NCBI RefSeq assembly: GCF_014698845.1
Contig: NZ_JACJTV010000022.1
Location: 1-64,000 of the forward strand
Direction of reading: 5' to 3'
Source of the DNA: Coleofasciculus sp. FACHB-1120
GTDB lineage: Bacteria; Cyanobacteriota; Cyanobacteriia; Cyanobacteriales; FACHB-T130
DNA length: 64,000 nt
The position numbers were made by a program, and so were the translations under genes. Below the pieces are notes generated by a model, which worked only from the letters and a program-made list of their open reading frames with translations, was not told where the DNA came from and searched no databases. Below, piece by piece: positions 47,929 through 57,190 of the stretch; the first letter of the stretch is position 1, and each line of letters opens with the position of its first letter.

Positions 47929-48572
47929 TCCTAACTTCTAACAAAGAATATCAATATCCTTATCGAGATAGTAATTTAACAAATGCTCATGGCTTTTTAA
48001 TGTCACCGCTGCTCTCAATGCTTCAGCAGGTTAATAAAAATAGTGACAAAAAGCTTCGGGTTCTAGATATAGGTTGTGGAAATGGAAGTCTTAGCCATGC
48101 GATCGCACAGCAAGGATATGAAGTGGTTGGAGTTGAGGAATCTGAACAGGGTGTTGCTATAGCTTCTAGTAACTTTTCGGATTGCCATTTTATTCAAGCT
48201 AGTATTTATGATTTACCTTATACTGAATTACAAAACTACTTTGATATTGTTATATCAGTAGAAGTAATTGAGCATCTTTTTTACCCTAAAGAGTTAGTAA
48301 AAGCAGCTAAAAAATGTCTTAAACCTAATGGAACTTTAATTCTGACTACACCTTATCACGGCTATCTAAAAAATATTGTGCTTGCTATTTCAGGAAAATT
48401 GGATAAGCACTTTCATGTTCTCTGGGATGGGGGTCATATTAAATTTTTTTCCGTGAAAACCCTAACTGAATTATTGAACTCAGAAGGATATACAGATATT
48501 CATTTCAAGTTTGCTGGTAGATTTCCCTACGTTTGGAAATCAATGCTGTGTTCTTGTTCTCCGATGCGGTAA
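47925..48572 (+). CDS. SAM-dependent methyltransferase
   Basis: This 215-residue class I methyltransferase has the SAM motif RVLDIGCGNGSLSHAIAQ, then VVGVEES, and a catalytic region YFDIVISVEVIEHLF followed by LILTTPYHG. It resembles UbiG/Methyltransf_23 types. It overlaps the upstream glycosyltransferase by four bases (ATGA). It is the fourth methyltransferase in the run, which implies a heavily methylated glycan or lipid anchor. The acceptor is unknown. Confidence 0.9.
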   Translation: MILTSNKEYQYPYRDSNLTNAHGFLMSPLLSMLQQVNKNSDKKLRVLDIGCGNGSLSHAIAQQGYEVVGVEESEQGVAIASSNFSDCHFIQASIYDLPYTELQNYFDIVISVEVIEHLFYPKELVKAAKKCLKPNGTLILTTPYHGYLKNIVLAISGKLDKHFHVLWDGGHIKFFSVKTLTELLNSEGYTDIHFKFAGRFPYVWKSMLCSCSPMR

Positions 48573-48580
48573 GAAACTTG

Positions 48581-49432
48581 ATGCGGCTTTCTGTAATTAT
48601 TCTCACGAAAGATGAACAAGCAAATTTGCCAGATTGTTTAGCTAGTCTGCAAAAGCTGGATGCGGAAGTTTTTGTGGTTGATTCTGGAAGTAGCGATCGC
48701 ACAATTGAAATCGCTAAAGAATTGGGCTGTCAAGTTTTTGAGCATCCTTTCGAGAATTATGCAAAGCAATTCAACTGGGCTATAGAGAATCTGCCCATTA
48801 TGACGCCTTGGATTATGCGCCTTGATGCGGATGAACGCCTGACCCCGAAATTATTGGAAGAGTTGAAGCTGATATTACCTCAGACAGATGATGAGATTAC
48901 CGGCTATCAAGTCAAACGCCGCGTGTTTTTCATGGGGCGGTGGATACGTCATGGCGGTTATTATCCCACTTGGCTGCTACGAATTTGGCGCACAGATTTT
49001 GGCGTTTGCGAACAGCGCTGGATGGATGAGCATATTGTTCTTAAACAGGGAAAAATCGCTAAGCTTCAGCACGATATCATTGATGAAAACAAAAAAGGCT
49101 TGAGTTTTTGGATAGACAAGCACAACCGTTATGCAGAGCGAGAAGTGAAAGATATGCTCAGCATCATCTCAGAAAAAGATGATGCTCTTTTGAAAAGCGG
49201 TCAATCTTCTCAAGCAATTCGGCGGCGCTGGGTTAAGAAAAATCTCTACACGCGATCGCCTCTTTTCCTCCGTGCCTTTCTCTACTTCTTCATGCGCTAC
49301 ATTATCGGCTTAGGTTTTCTGGATGGCATAGAAGGTTTAATCTTCCATTTTTTACAAGGCTTTTGGTATCGCTTCTTAGTCGATGCCAAAATTTATGAAA
49401 AACAAAAAAAGAAGCGATCGGCTCCTAGCTGA
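48581..49432 (+). CDS. Glycosyltransferase family 2 (WaaE/KdtX-like)
   Basis: This GT-A enzyme of about 283 residues starts MRLSVIILTKDEQANLPDCL at ATG 48581; earlier starts would overlap the methyltransferase. The motifs are VVDSGSSDRT and the catalytic MRLDADERLTPKLL (DxD), plus a later QRWMDEH. The N-terminal layout is that of the WaaE/KdtX-type core glucosyltransferases. The C-terminus has a hydrophobic part (about 230-270). It adds another sugar in the same cluster. Confidence 0.9.
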   Translation: MRLSVIILTKDEQANLPDCLASLQKLDAEVFVVDSGSSDRTIEIAKELGCQVFEHPFENYAKQFNWAIENLPIMTPWIMRLDADERLTPKLLEELKLILPQTDDEITGYQVKRRVFFMGRWIRHGGYYPTWLLRIWRTDFGVCEQRWMDEHIVLKQGKIAKLQHDIIDENKKGLSFWIDKHNRYAEREVKDMLSIISEKDDALLKSGQSSQAIRRRWVKKNLYTRSPLFLRAFLYFFMRYIIGLGFLDGIEGLIFHFLQGFWYRFLVDAKIYEKQKKKRSAPS

Positions 49433-49436
49433 AAGT

Positions 49437-50027
49437 ATGCCGCTATTTCATCACAAGCGTAAAAAGTACCGTTTTTTGTGTTTAGCAATCTCAGTCCTGA
49501 TCGCGCTGTCGATTGGGATTATTCCGGTGCGAATAGCGATCGCTCATCTCCAAGCACCCGTGCCCCAAGTCATCCTTGCCTTAGGCGGTGGTCCAGACAG
49601 AGAAAAGTTCACCGCCCAATTTGCCCAAACTCATCGTTCCCTAGAAATCTGGGTTTCTTCCGGCACGCGCCCTGACAAAGCTCGTGAGATTTTTCAAGCT
49701 GCGGGGATTCCAGATGATCGAGTACATCTCGACCGACGTGCGGTTGATACCGTAACTAACTTTACCTCTCTGGTCGCTGACTTTAAAAGTTTAAATATTC
49801 AACATCTCTATCTAATCACCTCTGACTTTCATATGCGTCGGGCAACCGCGATCGCTATCCTTGTTCTGGGCAGCCGAGGCATTGCTTTCACCCCTGTGCC
49901 GATTCCCTCCAATCAACCACTCGAATCCTGGCTCCACGTCCTCCGTGACTTCGGACGGGCGCTCTTTTGGATAGTAACTGGTCACACGGGTGCTAGTCTG
50001 AATCCTCCAAAATTAAACATCAAATAA
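49437..50027 (+). CDS. YdcF family (DUF218) membrane-anchored protein
   Basis: This is a protein of about 196 residues with an N-terminal membrane segment (FLCLAISVLIALSIGIIPV) and a soluble DUF218 domain. The domain markers are VILALGGGPDREKFTA, RAVDTVTNF and LYLITSDFHMRRA. DUF218 proteins are linked to envelope or glycan metabolism (for example E. coli ElyC/SanA) and bind S-adenosylmethionine in YdcF. The start is uncertain: ATG 49437 begins just after the preceding stop, but an in-frame ATG at 49383 overlaps that gene. It closes the polysaccharide run. Confidence 0.85.
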   Translation: MPLFHHKRKKYRFLCLAISVLIALSIGIIPVRIAIAHLQAPVPQVILALGGGPDREKFTAQFAQTHRSLEIWVSSGTRPDKAREIFQAAGIPDDRVHLDRRAVDTVTNFTSLVADFKSLNIQHLYLITSDFHMRRATAIAILVLGSRGIAFTPVPIPSNQPLESWLHVLRDFGRALFWIVTGHTGASLNPPKLNIK

Positions 50028-50102
50028 TTTTAATCTTTACTTTTGGTAGTTCTCGATAAATCAAGTCTGTATTGTATGAATGAATAAAGTCTCATCTCTG
50101 TA

Positions 50103-50125
50103 AGGGCGGATCTCAAACCCGCCCT
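50103..50125. terminator. Possible bidirectional terminator
   Basis: A 7-bp GC-rich inverted repeat (AGGGCGG / CCGCCCT) with a nine-base loop lies between the convergent YdcF and desA genes, immediately downstream of both. No long T-run is present, so this is tentative. Confidence 0.5.
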
Positions 50126-50131
50126 GGCTCC

Positions 50132-51181
50132 TCATTGAGCGTGATAGTCCTTAAAAGACTGGTAGTAGGAGTCTTCGGGATTGTACAGGTGACATTCGTC
50201 TGTAATCTGCTTCATTAAAGACCAAGAGAAGCGACATTCACGAATTGAGTCTCCCCACTTCTGTTGGATACTGCGATGAGCGAGTCGCAAGTTATAGGAA
50301 GGAATTGCGGTAGAAATATGGTGGGGAATGTGAACGTTGATGTCGTGGCAGAGAAATTCCACCCAGCGTGGATAATCGCAATGGACGGTTCCAAAGAGTT
50401 GCGCTTGAGCTTGATTCCACTCGTCGGCGGGGGTGAAGGGAATGTCTGGCGCTGTGTGGTGAACCAGGGTAAAGGTACTCATCCAGAAGTGGTACACCAG
50501 CCAGGGTAGAAGCCAAAATTTGACAAATCCCCAGATGCCGAGTGTGGTAATTAATAAAGGGAAGGCTACGCTAGCAAATACCAACACGACTAGCGCCGAT
50601 AATTTCACCTTCTGGCGGTCTTTGCCTTTAAATTGCCACCAATTAAAATGCATAGCGCCCCAGTGGAGAATCGAAGCCACCCACCAAAATCGACCCCGCA
50701 GTAACCGATAGCCCCACTGTCCCAAGCTTCCTAAACTGTCATAAAACGCTGGTTGAAAGGGTTCCCAAGCGTTGTCTTCATTGAGTTTATTGGTGTGGGC
50801 ATGATGGTAATTGTGCAGAATCCGCCAACTGTGGAAAGGATAAATTAGCGGCAGCATGAATAACTGCCCCACCAAATCGTTCACCCAGCGCCGATTGGCA
50901 AAGGAGCGGTGTCCACAGTCATGGGCAATGACAAAAAAACCAGTCAACGCTGTGCCGGTAAAAATCCAGAGGGGAGGTAAAAGAAACCAGGGAGCGATCG
51001 CTAAACCCCAGTAGCCCAAGCCAACCATTAAAACGTTGAGCAGTGCTGTGAGCCAAGCTTTGGGGCGATTCTTGGTAAAAACCTCGCGCGGTAGACTTCT
51101 CACAATATCTCTTAAATACAGGCTGTCAGTCGTTGCAAATTCCGAGTTCGGGATCGTTGCTGGGATGGTCGATAAGGTCAT
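50132..51181 (-). CDS. desA: Delta-12 fatty-acid (acyl-lipid) desaturase
   Basis: This is a membrane di-iron enzyme that introduces a double bond at carbon 12 of oleoyl chains in membrane lipids. Starting at ATG 51181 the protein has 349 residues, close to known DesA (351); a longer in-frame extension is less likely. The three histidine boxes are present: HDCGH (87-91), HNYHHAH (123-129) and HIPHH near 303, with several hydrophobic helices between. Such genes are cold-induced in cyanobacteria; a hairpin just upstream may matter here. Confidence 0.94.
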   Translation of the reverse strand: MTLSTIPATIPNSEFATTDSLYLRDIVRSLPREVFTKNRPKAWLTALLNVLMVGLGYWGLAIAPWFLLPPLWIFTGTALTGFFVIAHDCGHRSFANRRWVNDLVGQLFMLPLIYPFHSWRILHNYHHAHTNKLNEDNAWEPFQPAFYDSLGSLGQWGYRLLRGRFWWVASILHWGAMHFNWWQFKGKDRQKVKLSALVVLVFASVAFPLLITTLGIWGFVKFWLLPWLVYHFWMSTFTLVHHTAPDIPFTPADEWNQAQAQLFGTVHCDYPRWVEFLCHDINVHIPHHISTAIPSYNLRLAHRSIQQKWGDSIRECRFSWSLMKQITDECHLYNPEDSYYQSFKDYHAQ

Positions 51182-51236
51182 GAAGAGATTAAAGTTCTCG
51201 GGGTTTTCGTTGAGTGCAGTGCATTTATACGCACAC

Positions 51237-51278
51237 AAAAATACTGCCCGATACAGATTTGTGGCAGGCAGTATTTTT
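51237..51278 (-). terminator. Terminator-like hairpin upstream of desA
   Basis: A 12-bp perfect inverted repeat (AAAAATACTGCC / GGCAGTATTTTT) with an 18-base loop lies 56 bases upstream of the desA ATG and about 100 bases after the end of the preceding small gene, both on the minus strand. The right arm ends in TTTTT. It may terminate the small gene or act as a leader attenuator for desA. Confidence 0.75.
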
Positions 51279-51375
51279 GCTCGGCTAATAATTTATCACT
51301 TCGGGCAAACGAAGCTAGCACCGAAGAGTTGCCGATGAGGTTACAAACAGCATTTCTAAGGATAAAAGCCTCTTC

Positions 51376-51648
51376 TTACGAACCTTGCGCGTTGGCGGTG
51401 CTGGATGTCACCGCCATTTCGCGATCCGATGCTAACCGCTGCTGTTTGATTGTTTGCAGCTGTTGCAAGAGAATTTCAACTTCCGCCTGCAAATGCAGGA
51501 ATTTAACTTGCTGGTCGGCTTGATAGACAGCTTTGGTCACAGGCTTCAGATGCTTGTTACCAGTTAGGGCTGTCGAAAGATTGCTCAGCGGCTCGGAATT
51601 GCCAACAGAGTCTTGCGGACGGGTCAGTGTAGATGAACGAGTGGACAT
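51376..51648 (-). CDS. Small conserved cyanobacterial protein, unknown
   Basis: This is a 90-residue protein with a polar, serine/threonine-rich N-terminus and a central helix (VTKAVYQADQQVKFLHLQAEVEILLQQLQTIKQQRL) with heptad hydrophobics. It probably forms a short coiled coil. The VYQADQQVKFLHLQAE stretch is familiar from hypothetical proteins of other cyanobacteria, but I know no function. A terminator-like hairpin follows it. Confidence 0.65.
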   Translation of the reverse strand: MSTRSSTLTRPQDSVGNSEPLSNLSTALTGNKHLKPVTKAVYQADQQVKFLHLQAEVEILLQQLQTIKQQRLASDREMAVTSSTANAQGS

Positions 51649-51860
51649 CAGCTAAATAAATATTTCTGTGTACTCACACCATCCAGTAATTTTAGCCTGA
51701 AGTGGTAACTAAGTTAAATTTTATGTGTCGCTTTTCCAATTGGCTAAAAAAATGCTGTGTGCCGTAGAAGTTGGGCGGTAATGCCACCTTTGTCGCTCTG
51801 GCGAGCGCAGGCTGCGCCTACGGGTCGAATACGGCTCGCGGTCTTCAATCACTCGGGACA

Positions 51861-51883
51861 CAATCGAGGCTGTGCCTCGATTG
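51861..51883. repeat. 10-bp perfect hairpin
   Basis: CAATCGAGGC pairs with GCCTCGATTG across a three-base loop. It lies 23 bases after the stop of the minus-strand aldo/keto reductase gene and may end its transcript, although no T-run follows. GC-rich repeats (GCGAGCGCAGGCTGCGCC) occur near 51800. Confidence 0.6.
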
Positions 51884-51905
51884 CGAACCAAAATCTAAAA
51901 TCGGT

Positions 51906-52862
51906 TTAATTTCGCCAAGGACGACTCACCTGTTCCAATTGGGCAACTTCCTCGTCGCTCAATTCCCAACCGAGCGCCCCAGCATTCTGTCGCGCCTGTT
52001 CGGCTGTCTTCGCGCCTGGAATCGGAATCACATCGTTCTGAGCAATTAACCAATTCAGGGCAACCTGAGCGGGTGTTTTTTGATACTTTTCCCCTAACTG
52101 GCTCAGCAAGGATGTCACCAGGGAGATTTTCTCCAAGCCGCTGCGGCTGAAGCGAGAGTCAAATCTGCGGGCACCTGTCGGTTCCTGGTACTTCTCAACG
52201 GTGTACTTGCCAGTGAGTAACCCTTGTGCTAAAGGGCTGTAAGCGAGGATCGTAATCCCCAGTTGACGCGCTGTGTCGAGAATGCCATTTGTTTCGACTT
52301 GTCGAGTTAGCAGAGAATAGCGCACTTGGTTCACCGCTAAAGGCACTCCTCGATCTGCTAGTTGTTGGTGCGCTTGTTTCATTTGTTCGGCGGAGTAGTT
52401 GCTGACGCCGACTGTCGCAATTCTGCCGCGCTTCACCTCATCGGCTAGGGCATTCATCAATGTCTCTTGACTCATCAAGAAGGCAAAAGGCCAATGCACC
52501 TGATAAAGGGCGACTTGTTCGACCCGCAGACGTTTTAAACTTTCTGTTAAAGCATCGGAGACAGATTGAGCCGTGAATCGCCAAGGGGCAGGACCGTATT
52601 TAGTAGCAATTTGGGCAGGACAGCCAGTTTCTTGCATGAACTTTCCCAAAAGTGACTCTGACTCTCCGAACCCGTAAATCTCAGCGGTGTCAAAGAAGTT
52701 AACGCCGGCATTCAGAGTCGCTTCAAAGGCTTCTCGTAATTGGGCTTCGCCGTAATCGCTGCCATAATTCCAAAACAGCTTGTCTCCCCAAGCCCAAGTG
52801 CCGATACCGAGTTGGGTGACAATCGGGCCATCGCGCCCTAAAGTAATCGTTTGTAAGCTCAA
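51906..52862 (-). CDS. Aldo/keto reductase
   Basis: This 318-residue NAD(P)H-dependent carbonyl reductase has an (alpha/beta)8 fold. The catalytic tetrad is intact: Asp58 and Tyr63 in NFFDTAEIYG, Lys88 in IATKYGP and His123 in ALYQVHWPF. The cofactor site includes PIPGAKTAEQARQNAGALG near 275-293. The start appears to be TTG at 52862. It is an AKR of the Tas/YajO-like group with a broad likely substrate range; none is indicated by the neighbours. Confidence 0.93.
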   Translation of the reverse strand: MSLQTITLGRDGPIVTQLGIGTWAWGDKLFWNYGSDYGEAQLREAFEATLNAGVNFFDTAEIYGFGESESLLGKFMQETGCPAQIATKYGPAPWRFTAQSVSDALTESLKRLRVEQVALYQVHWPFAFLMSQETLMNALADEVKRGRIATVGVSNYSAEQMKQAHQQLADRGVPLAVNQVRYSLLTRQVETNGILDTARQLGITILAYSPLAQGLLTGKYTVEKYQEPTGARRFDSRFSRSGLEKISLVTSLLSQLGEKYQKTPAQVALNWLIAQNDVIPIPGAKTAEQARQNAGALGWELSDEEVAQLEQVSRPWRN

Positions 52863-52975
52863 AATTTTTACTCTTTACAAAACTTCATATTTTTCAGTTT
52901 AACGTCGCAGACAGTCGCAGATGAGTATGGTGAAATGAGAACAGCAAAAAATGTTTTCATTGACTTTTAAAAAAA

Positions 52976-54424
52976 ATGGCAACAGGTGATATATCAAATT
53001 TGCAACCAGAGGCATCAAAACCCCGCGAGTCATTTCCTCCCAAGGTGAATTTATTCACCATGTTCCGACTCGGCTTATTCCAGATGGGATTGGGGATGAT
53101 GTCCGTTTTGGCATTGGGCATCCTCAACAGAGTCATGATTGGGGAGTTAGCAATTCCTGCCACCATTGCTGCGGGTGCCTTGGCAATGCACCAGTTTGTT
53201 GCCCCAGTGCGGGTGTGGTTTGGGCAAATGTCGGATGCGAAGCCGATATTGGGGTATCACCGCACGGGTTATGTGTGGATAGGTGCGACATTATTTGCGA
53301 TCGCATCCTTCCTCGCCGTACAAGTAATGTGGCGGCTGGGCAATGTGGTGCAAGCTGCCGGGGGTTGGTCGTGGACAACCCAAACCTACGGCTGGACTGG
53401 TTTGCTGGCACTTGTCTTCGTGTTTTATGGCGTGGCGCTGAGTATGAGTTCGACTCCCTTTGCCGCGATGTTGGTGGATGTTTCCGATGAAGATAATCGT
53501 TCTAAACTCGTCGGGATTGTCTGGTCTATGTTGATGGTGGGAATTGTTATCGGGGCAATTCTCGGCAGCAGTTTGCTCAAGCAAGTCGGCACAGACGCAC
53601 CCCTATCAGCATTGCAAGCCTCGATCGACCGCTTGTTTATGATTGTACCGGCGACCGTGGTGGGTCTGGCATTGCTGGCGACAGTGGGCGTCGAGAAAAA
53701 ATATTCCCGCTATACCTCTCGTTCCACTTTAGTAGAACGAGAAGATAGCATTACCTTGGGTAAGGCATTGCGAGTGTTAACCGCTAACCGGCAAACGGGA
53801 ATCTTTTTTACGTTTTTGCTGGTGATGACGATTAGTTTGTTTATGCAGGAAGCAGTCTTAGAACCTTATGGGGGCGAGGTTTTCCGAATGCCAGTTTCGG
53901 AAACAACCAAGCTGAATGCTTACTGGGGACTGGGAACCCTGATTGGAATTAGCAGCACTGGTTTTTTGATTGTGCCGCGCCTAGGTAAGCAAAAAACCGC
54001 TAAGCTAGGCTGTCTGTTAGTAGCGGCTTGTTTTGTGTTAATTATCCTGTCAGGATTCAGCCAAAATCAAAAGTTATTGCAAGGTGCGTTATTCTTGTTT
54101 GGTCTTGCCTCTGGCGTCACAACCACCGGCGCGATTAGCTTAATGCTGGATCTGACAGCAGCGGAAACGGCAGGTACGTTTATCGGTGCTTGGGGATTGT
54201 CGCAGGCAATGGCACGGGCGCTGGCAACCGTGACAGGGGGTGCTGTTTTGGATTTGGGGAAACAGCTATTTGCAAACCCGGTACTCTCTTATGGATTGGT
54301 ATTTGCGCTGCAAGCCGTGGGGATGGTGCTAGCGGTTTGGTTCCTCAGTCGGGTAAATGTGTCAGAATTTCGCACAGATGCCAAGAAAGCGATCGCAACT
54401 GTCCTGGAAGGTGAATTAGACTAA
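52976..54424 (+). CDS. PucC-family major facilitator (BCD family)
   Basis: This 482-residue membrane protein has about 12 hydrophobic segments. Family motifs are visible near the N-terminus: FRLGLFQMGLGMMSVLALGILNRVMI, then MHQFVAPVRVWFGQMSDAKP. PucC/LhaA relatives in phototrophs help to assemble light-harvesting complexes; cyanobacterial members are thought to act in (bacterio)chlorophyll handling or delivery. The start ATG 52976 follows a long A-run. The inositol-phosphatase-family gene follows 74 bases downstream on the same strand. Confidence 0.9.
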   Translation: MATGDISNLQPEASKPRESFPPKVNLFTMFRLGLFQMGLGMMSVLALGILNRVMIGELAIPATIAAGALAMHQFVAPVRVWFGQMSDAKPILGYHRTGYVWIGATLFAIASFLAVQVMWRLGNVVQAAGGWSWTTQTYGWTGLLALVFVFYGVALSMSSTPFAAMLVDVSDEDNRSKLVGIVWSMLMVGIVIGAILGSSLLKQVGTDAPLSALQASIDRLFMIVPATVVGLALLATVGVEKKYSRYTSRSTLVEREDSITLGKALRVLTANRQTGIFFTFLLVMTISLFMQEAVLEPYGGEVFRMPVSETTKLNAYWGLGTLIGISSTGFLIVPRLGKQKTAKLGCLLVAACFVLIILSGFSQNQKLLQGALFLFGLASGVTTTGAISLMLDLTAAETAGTFIGAWGLSQAMARALATVTGGAVLDLGKQLFANPVLSYGLVFALQAVGMVLAVWFLSRVNVSEFRTDAKKAIATVLEGELD

Positions 54425-54498
54425 CGAATTGCGAATAGATAATCCAAGAGTGGCTAATTGTATTGCCATTCGCCATCAACCCCGAACCACGAACACAG

Positions 54499-55305
54499 AT
54501 GACAGATTTTTGGGAGAAGGTTTTAAGCTTTGCACAAGAGACGACGGTTAGACTCGGCAAGCAACTGCTGCAAGATTTTGGGCAGATCCAGGCAGAACAT
54601 AAAGCAGATGGGAGTTTGGTAACGCAGGCAGATAAGTGGGCGGATCGAGAAATTCGAGAAGCGATCGCGCGCACATTCCCCAGCCACGATGTTTTGAGTG
54701 AAGAAGCAGAACATACCTTTTTCGGTTCTGAATGGTGCTGGATCATCGATCCGGTTGATGGCACCACCAATTTTACGCGGGGAATTCCCATCTGGGGAAT
54801 TTCAATGGGGTTGCTGTATCAAGGCACTCCGGTATTTGGGTACGTGTATTTTCCCCCCACCAGGCAATCTTTTCACGGCTTTTGGCACGGAGAGGGCGGT
54901 AACAATGGTGCTTTTTTAAATCATCGCCCGATTCACACTAGCCCAGATGCTCCGAGTAATAGTCACTTCTTCTGCGTGTGTGCTAGAAGTACCTCGATCT
55001 TGCAGAAACCTTTCCCCTGCAAAATCCGGATGCTGGGCGTCACCACCTACAATTTCCTGGCAGTTGCTTCCGGTACCAGCTTGGGCGGTGTTGAATCTAC
55101 CCCCAAAATTTGGGATATTGCAGCAGTCTGGGCAATTTTGCAGGCAGCGGGTGGAGTTTGGATACCGCTAACTTCAAAACCTGTGTTTCCTTTGCAAAAA
55201 GGAGTAAATTATGGCAGTATTTCTTTCCCTACTTTAGTGGTGAGTCGTCCCGAACTCGTCCCCACTTTTCAACCTTTAGTGGAATTTTTGGGGAAGAACA
55301 ATTGA
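54499..55305 (+). CDS. Inositol monophosphatase family protein
   Basis: This is a 268-residue Mg-dependent phosphatase-family protein. The start ATG 54499 (MTDFWEKVL) is used, as an upstream TTG lacks family similarity. Motifs are VLSEEAE (metal-binding Glu), the central IIDPVDGTTNF and the late WDIAAVW with its Asp ligand. The SuhB/IMPase family also includes CysQ and fructose-bisphosphatase-like enzymes, so the exact phosphate ester is not certain. It follows the PucC-like gene. Confidence 0.92.
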   Translation: MTDFWEKVLSFAQETTVRLGKQLLQDFGQIQAEHKADGSLVTQADKWADREIREAIARTFPSHDVLSEEAEHTFFGSEWCWIIDPVDGTTNFTRGIPIWGISMGLLYQGTPVFGYVYFPPTRQSFHGFWHGEGGNNGAFLNHRPIHTSPDAPSNSHFFCVCARSTSILQKPFPCKIRMLGVTTYNFLAVASGTSLGGVESTPKIWDIAAVWAILQAAGGVWIPLTSKPVFPLQKGVNYGSISFPTLVVSRPELVPTFQPLVEFLGKNN

Positions 55306-55341
55306 CAGTTGCCTCTGTTTAAGGGAAGTGTCAACCATTCC

Positions 55342-57087
55342 TTAATAACCGCTTGGGGCACCTTCCCCGCGAGGATCGGCAGCCCCTTCTAATAAGCCTT
55401 CAGGGGTGACGACGATCGCGTTCGCATTTCCCCAAGGCGATCGCTCTTCGATTTTGTGCCCTCGACGGCGAAGTTCTGCAAGCGTAGCGGCGTCTAAACC
55501 GTAAGGTTCCACGTTCAGCTTATCAGGAAGCCATTGATGATGAATGCGGGGGGCAGAAACGGCGGCACCGGCATCCCTGCCGTATTCTAGGACGTTGAGG
55601 ACAACTTGCATCACGGTCGTAATGATCGTGCTACCCCCAGGCGCACCGACAGCCATCCGCAGCTTGCCATTTTCGGTGACGATAGTTGGGGTCATACTGG
55701 AGAGGGGAATTTTACCCGGAGCGATCGCATTCGCTTCACCACCCACTAATCCAAAAACGTTGGGAACTCCCGGCGCAGCGGCAAAATCGTCCATCTCGTC
55801 ATTTAGCAGAATCCCCGTTCCCGGCACCACCACACCCGATCCAAAGCCGTAGTTAATCGTAAACGTGAGGCTGACGGTATTGCGATCCTCATCGACTACC
55901 GTTAAATGAGACGTATCTTGCGATTCCTTGGGCTTACCAAAGCCCTGTAACGTCTCCTGATTCCCTGCCTTTACCTCAGTGGAAGCTCGTGCCCGTTGCA
56001 GACTAATTTCCTGGCGTCTTTTGGCAGCGTATGCCGGATCGATCAGAGCGTTAACCGGAACTTTCACAAAAGCCGGATCGCCCAAATGCACCGCCCGATC
56101 TGCATAAGCGATCCGCATGGCTTCCACCATGAGATGTAGGGTGTCAGGGTGGTGCCATCCTTTGGATTTTAAATCGGTTTCCCCGATAATATTTAACATT
56201 TGCAGCAGGTGAACGCCTCCCGAAGAAGGGGGCGGCATCGAGCAAATCCGAGCAGCGCGGAAATTGCCACAGACGGGGGCGCGCCAGGTAGTTTTGTAAG
56301 ATTTGAGGTCTTCAAGGGAAATCAAACCCCCATTTTTTGCCATATCGCTAGCGATCGCGCGGGCAATGTCGCCAGTGTAGAAGTCCTGAGGATTGAGGGC
56401 GATCGCTTGTAAGGTTTTGGCTAAATCTTTTTGTACCAGCTTCTCTCCCGGTGCAAACAAAGTGCCGTTCGGCGCGAAAATTTGTCGGGCTGCGGGATTA
56501 TTGAGAATGGCATCCTTGCGGTTTCCAGCAACTTGGGCGAAACGGGAGGTAGGGTTAATCGTAGAGCCTTCGTTAGCAAAACGAATGGCGGGTGCGATTG
56601 TTTCTTTCCAGGGAAGTTTGCCATACTGGCGATGAAGTTCATACAGTCCCGCCACCGTTCCGGGCACCGCTACTGACAAATAACCAGTGACACTAGCATT
56701 GGGACGCACCTTCCCCGCTGCATCCAGGTACATATCCCGTGTTGCCTTCAGGGGAGCGCGTTCGCGGAAGTCCAGCGCTTTGATTTCGCCAGTTTTCTCC
56801 AAGCGTACCAGGGCAAAACCCCCGCCGCCGATCCCCGCCGAAAAAGGCTCGACAACGGAAATGGCAAAAGCAGTTGCCACGGCTGCATCGACTGCATTGC
56901 CTCCCTTGCGTAACATACTCAACCCCGCGTCACTCGCCAGTTGGTGAGCGGAGACAACCATCCCCCGCTTACTTCTGAGGGGCTGTATAAATGCTGCGGG
57001 TGCTTTGTCGCACCAAGACACGGAAACAGAGACAAGAACTGTCACCAGTGCTAGGGAAAAACGCTTAGACCTTAGAGAAATAGGCAT
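55342..57087 (-). CDS. ggt: Gamma-glutamyltransferase
   Basis: This is a 581-residue periplasmic N-terminal-nucleophile hydrolase that transfers or hydrolyses the gamma-glutamyl group of glutathione. It has an N-terminal hydrophobic signal (about 10-30) and RSKRGMVVSAHQLASDAG. The autocleavage/nucleophile Thr is near residue 393 in DTSHLTVVDEDRNTVSL, and GILLNDEMDDF follows. The small-subunit substrate motif PLSSMTPTIV and the C-terminal GAADPRGEGAP are present. It converges with the inositol-phosphatase-family gene, with 36 bases between the stops. Confidence 0.95.
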   Translation of the reverse strand: MPISLRSKRFSLALVTVLVSVSVSWCDKAPAAFIQPLRSKRGMVVSAHQLASDAGLSMLRKGGNAVDAAVATAFAISVVEPFSAGIGGGGFALVRLEKTGEIKALDFRERAPLKATRDMYLDAAGKVRPNASVTGYLSVAVPGTVAGLYELHRQYGKLPWKETIAPAIRFANEGSTINPTSRFAQVAGNRKDAILNNPAARQIFAPNGTLFAPGEKLVQKDLAKTLQAIALNPQDFYTGDIARAIASDMAKNGGLISLEDLKSYKTTWRAPVCGNFRAARICSMPPPSSGGVHLLQMLNIIGETDLKSKGWHHPDTLHLMVEAMRIAYADRAVHLGDPAFVKVPVNALIDPAYAAKRRQEISLQRARASTEVKAGNQETLQGFGKPKESQDTSHLTVVDEDRNTVSLTFTINYGFGSGVVVPGTGILLNDEMDDFAAAPGVPNVFGLVGGEANAIAPGKIPLSSMTPTIVTENGKLRMAVGAPGGSTIITTVMQVVLNVLEYGRDAGAAVSAPRIHHQWLPDKLNVEPYGLDAATLAELRRRGHKIEERSPWGNANAIVVTPEGLLEGAADPRGEGAPSGY

Positions 57088-57190
57088 TATTGTGGCGCAA
57101 CAGAGCGATCGCTTTTGCCCCTAAAGATATCACTTACCACTGGCGATGATTGTTTTTTTTCTTGAACCAATCGCTTTTCCTTACCACCAT

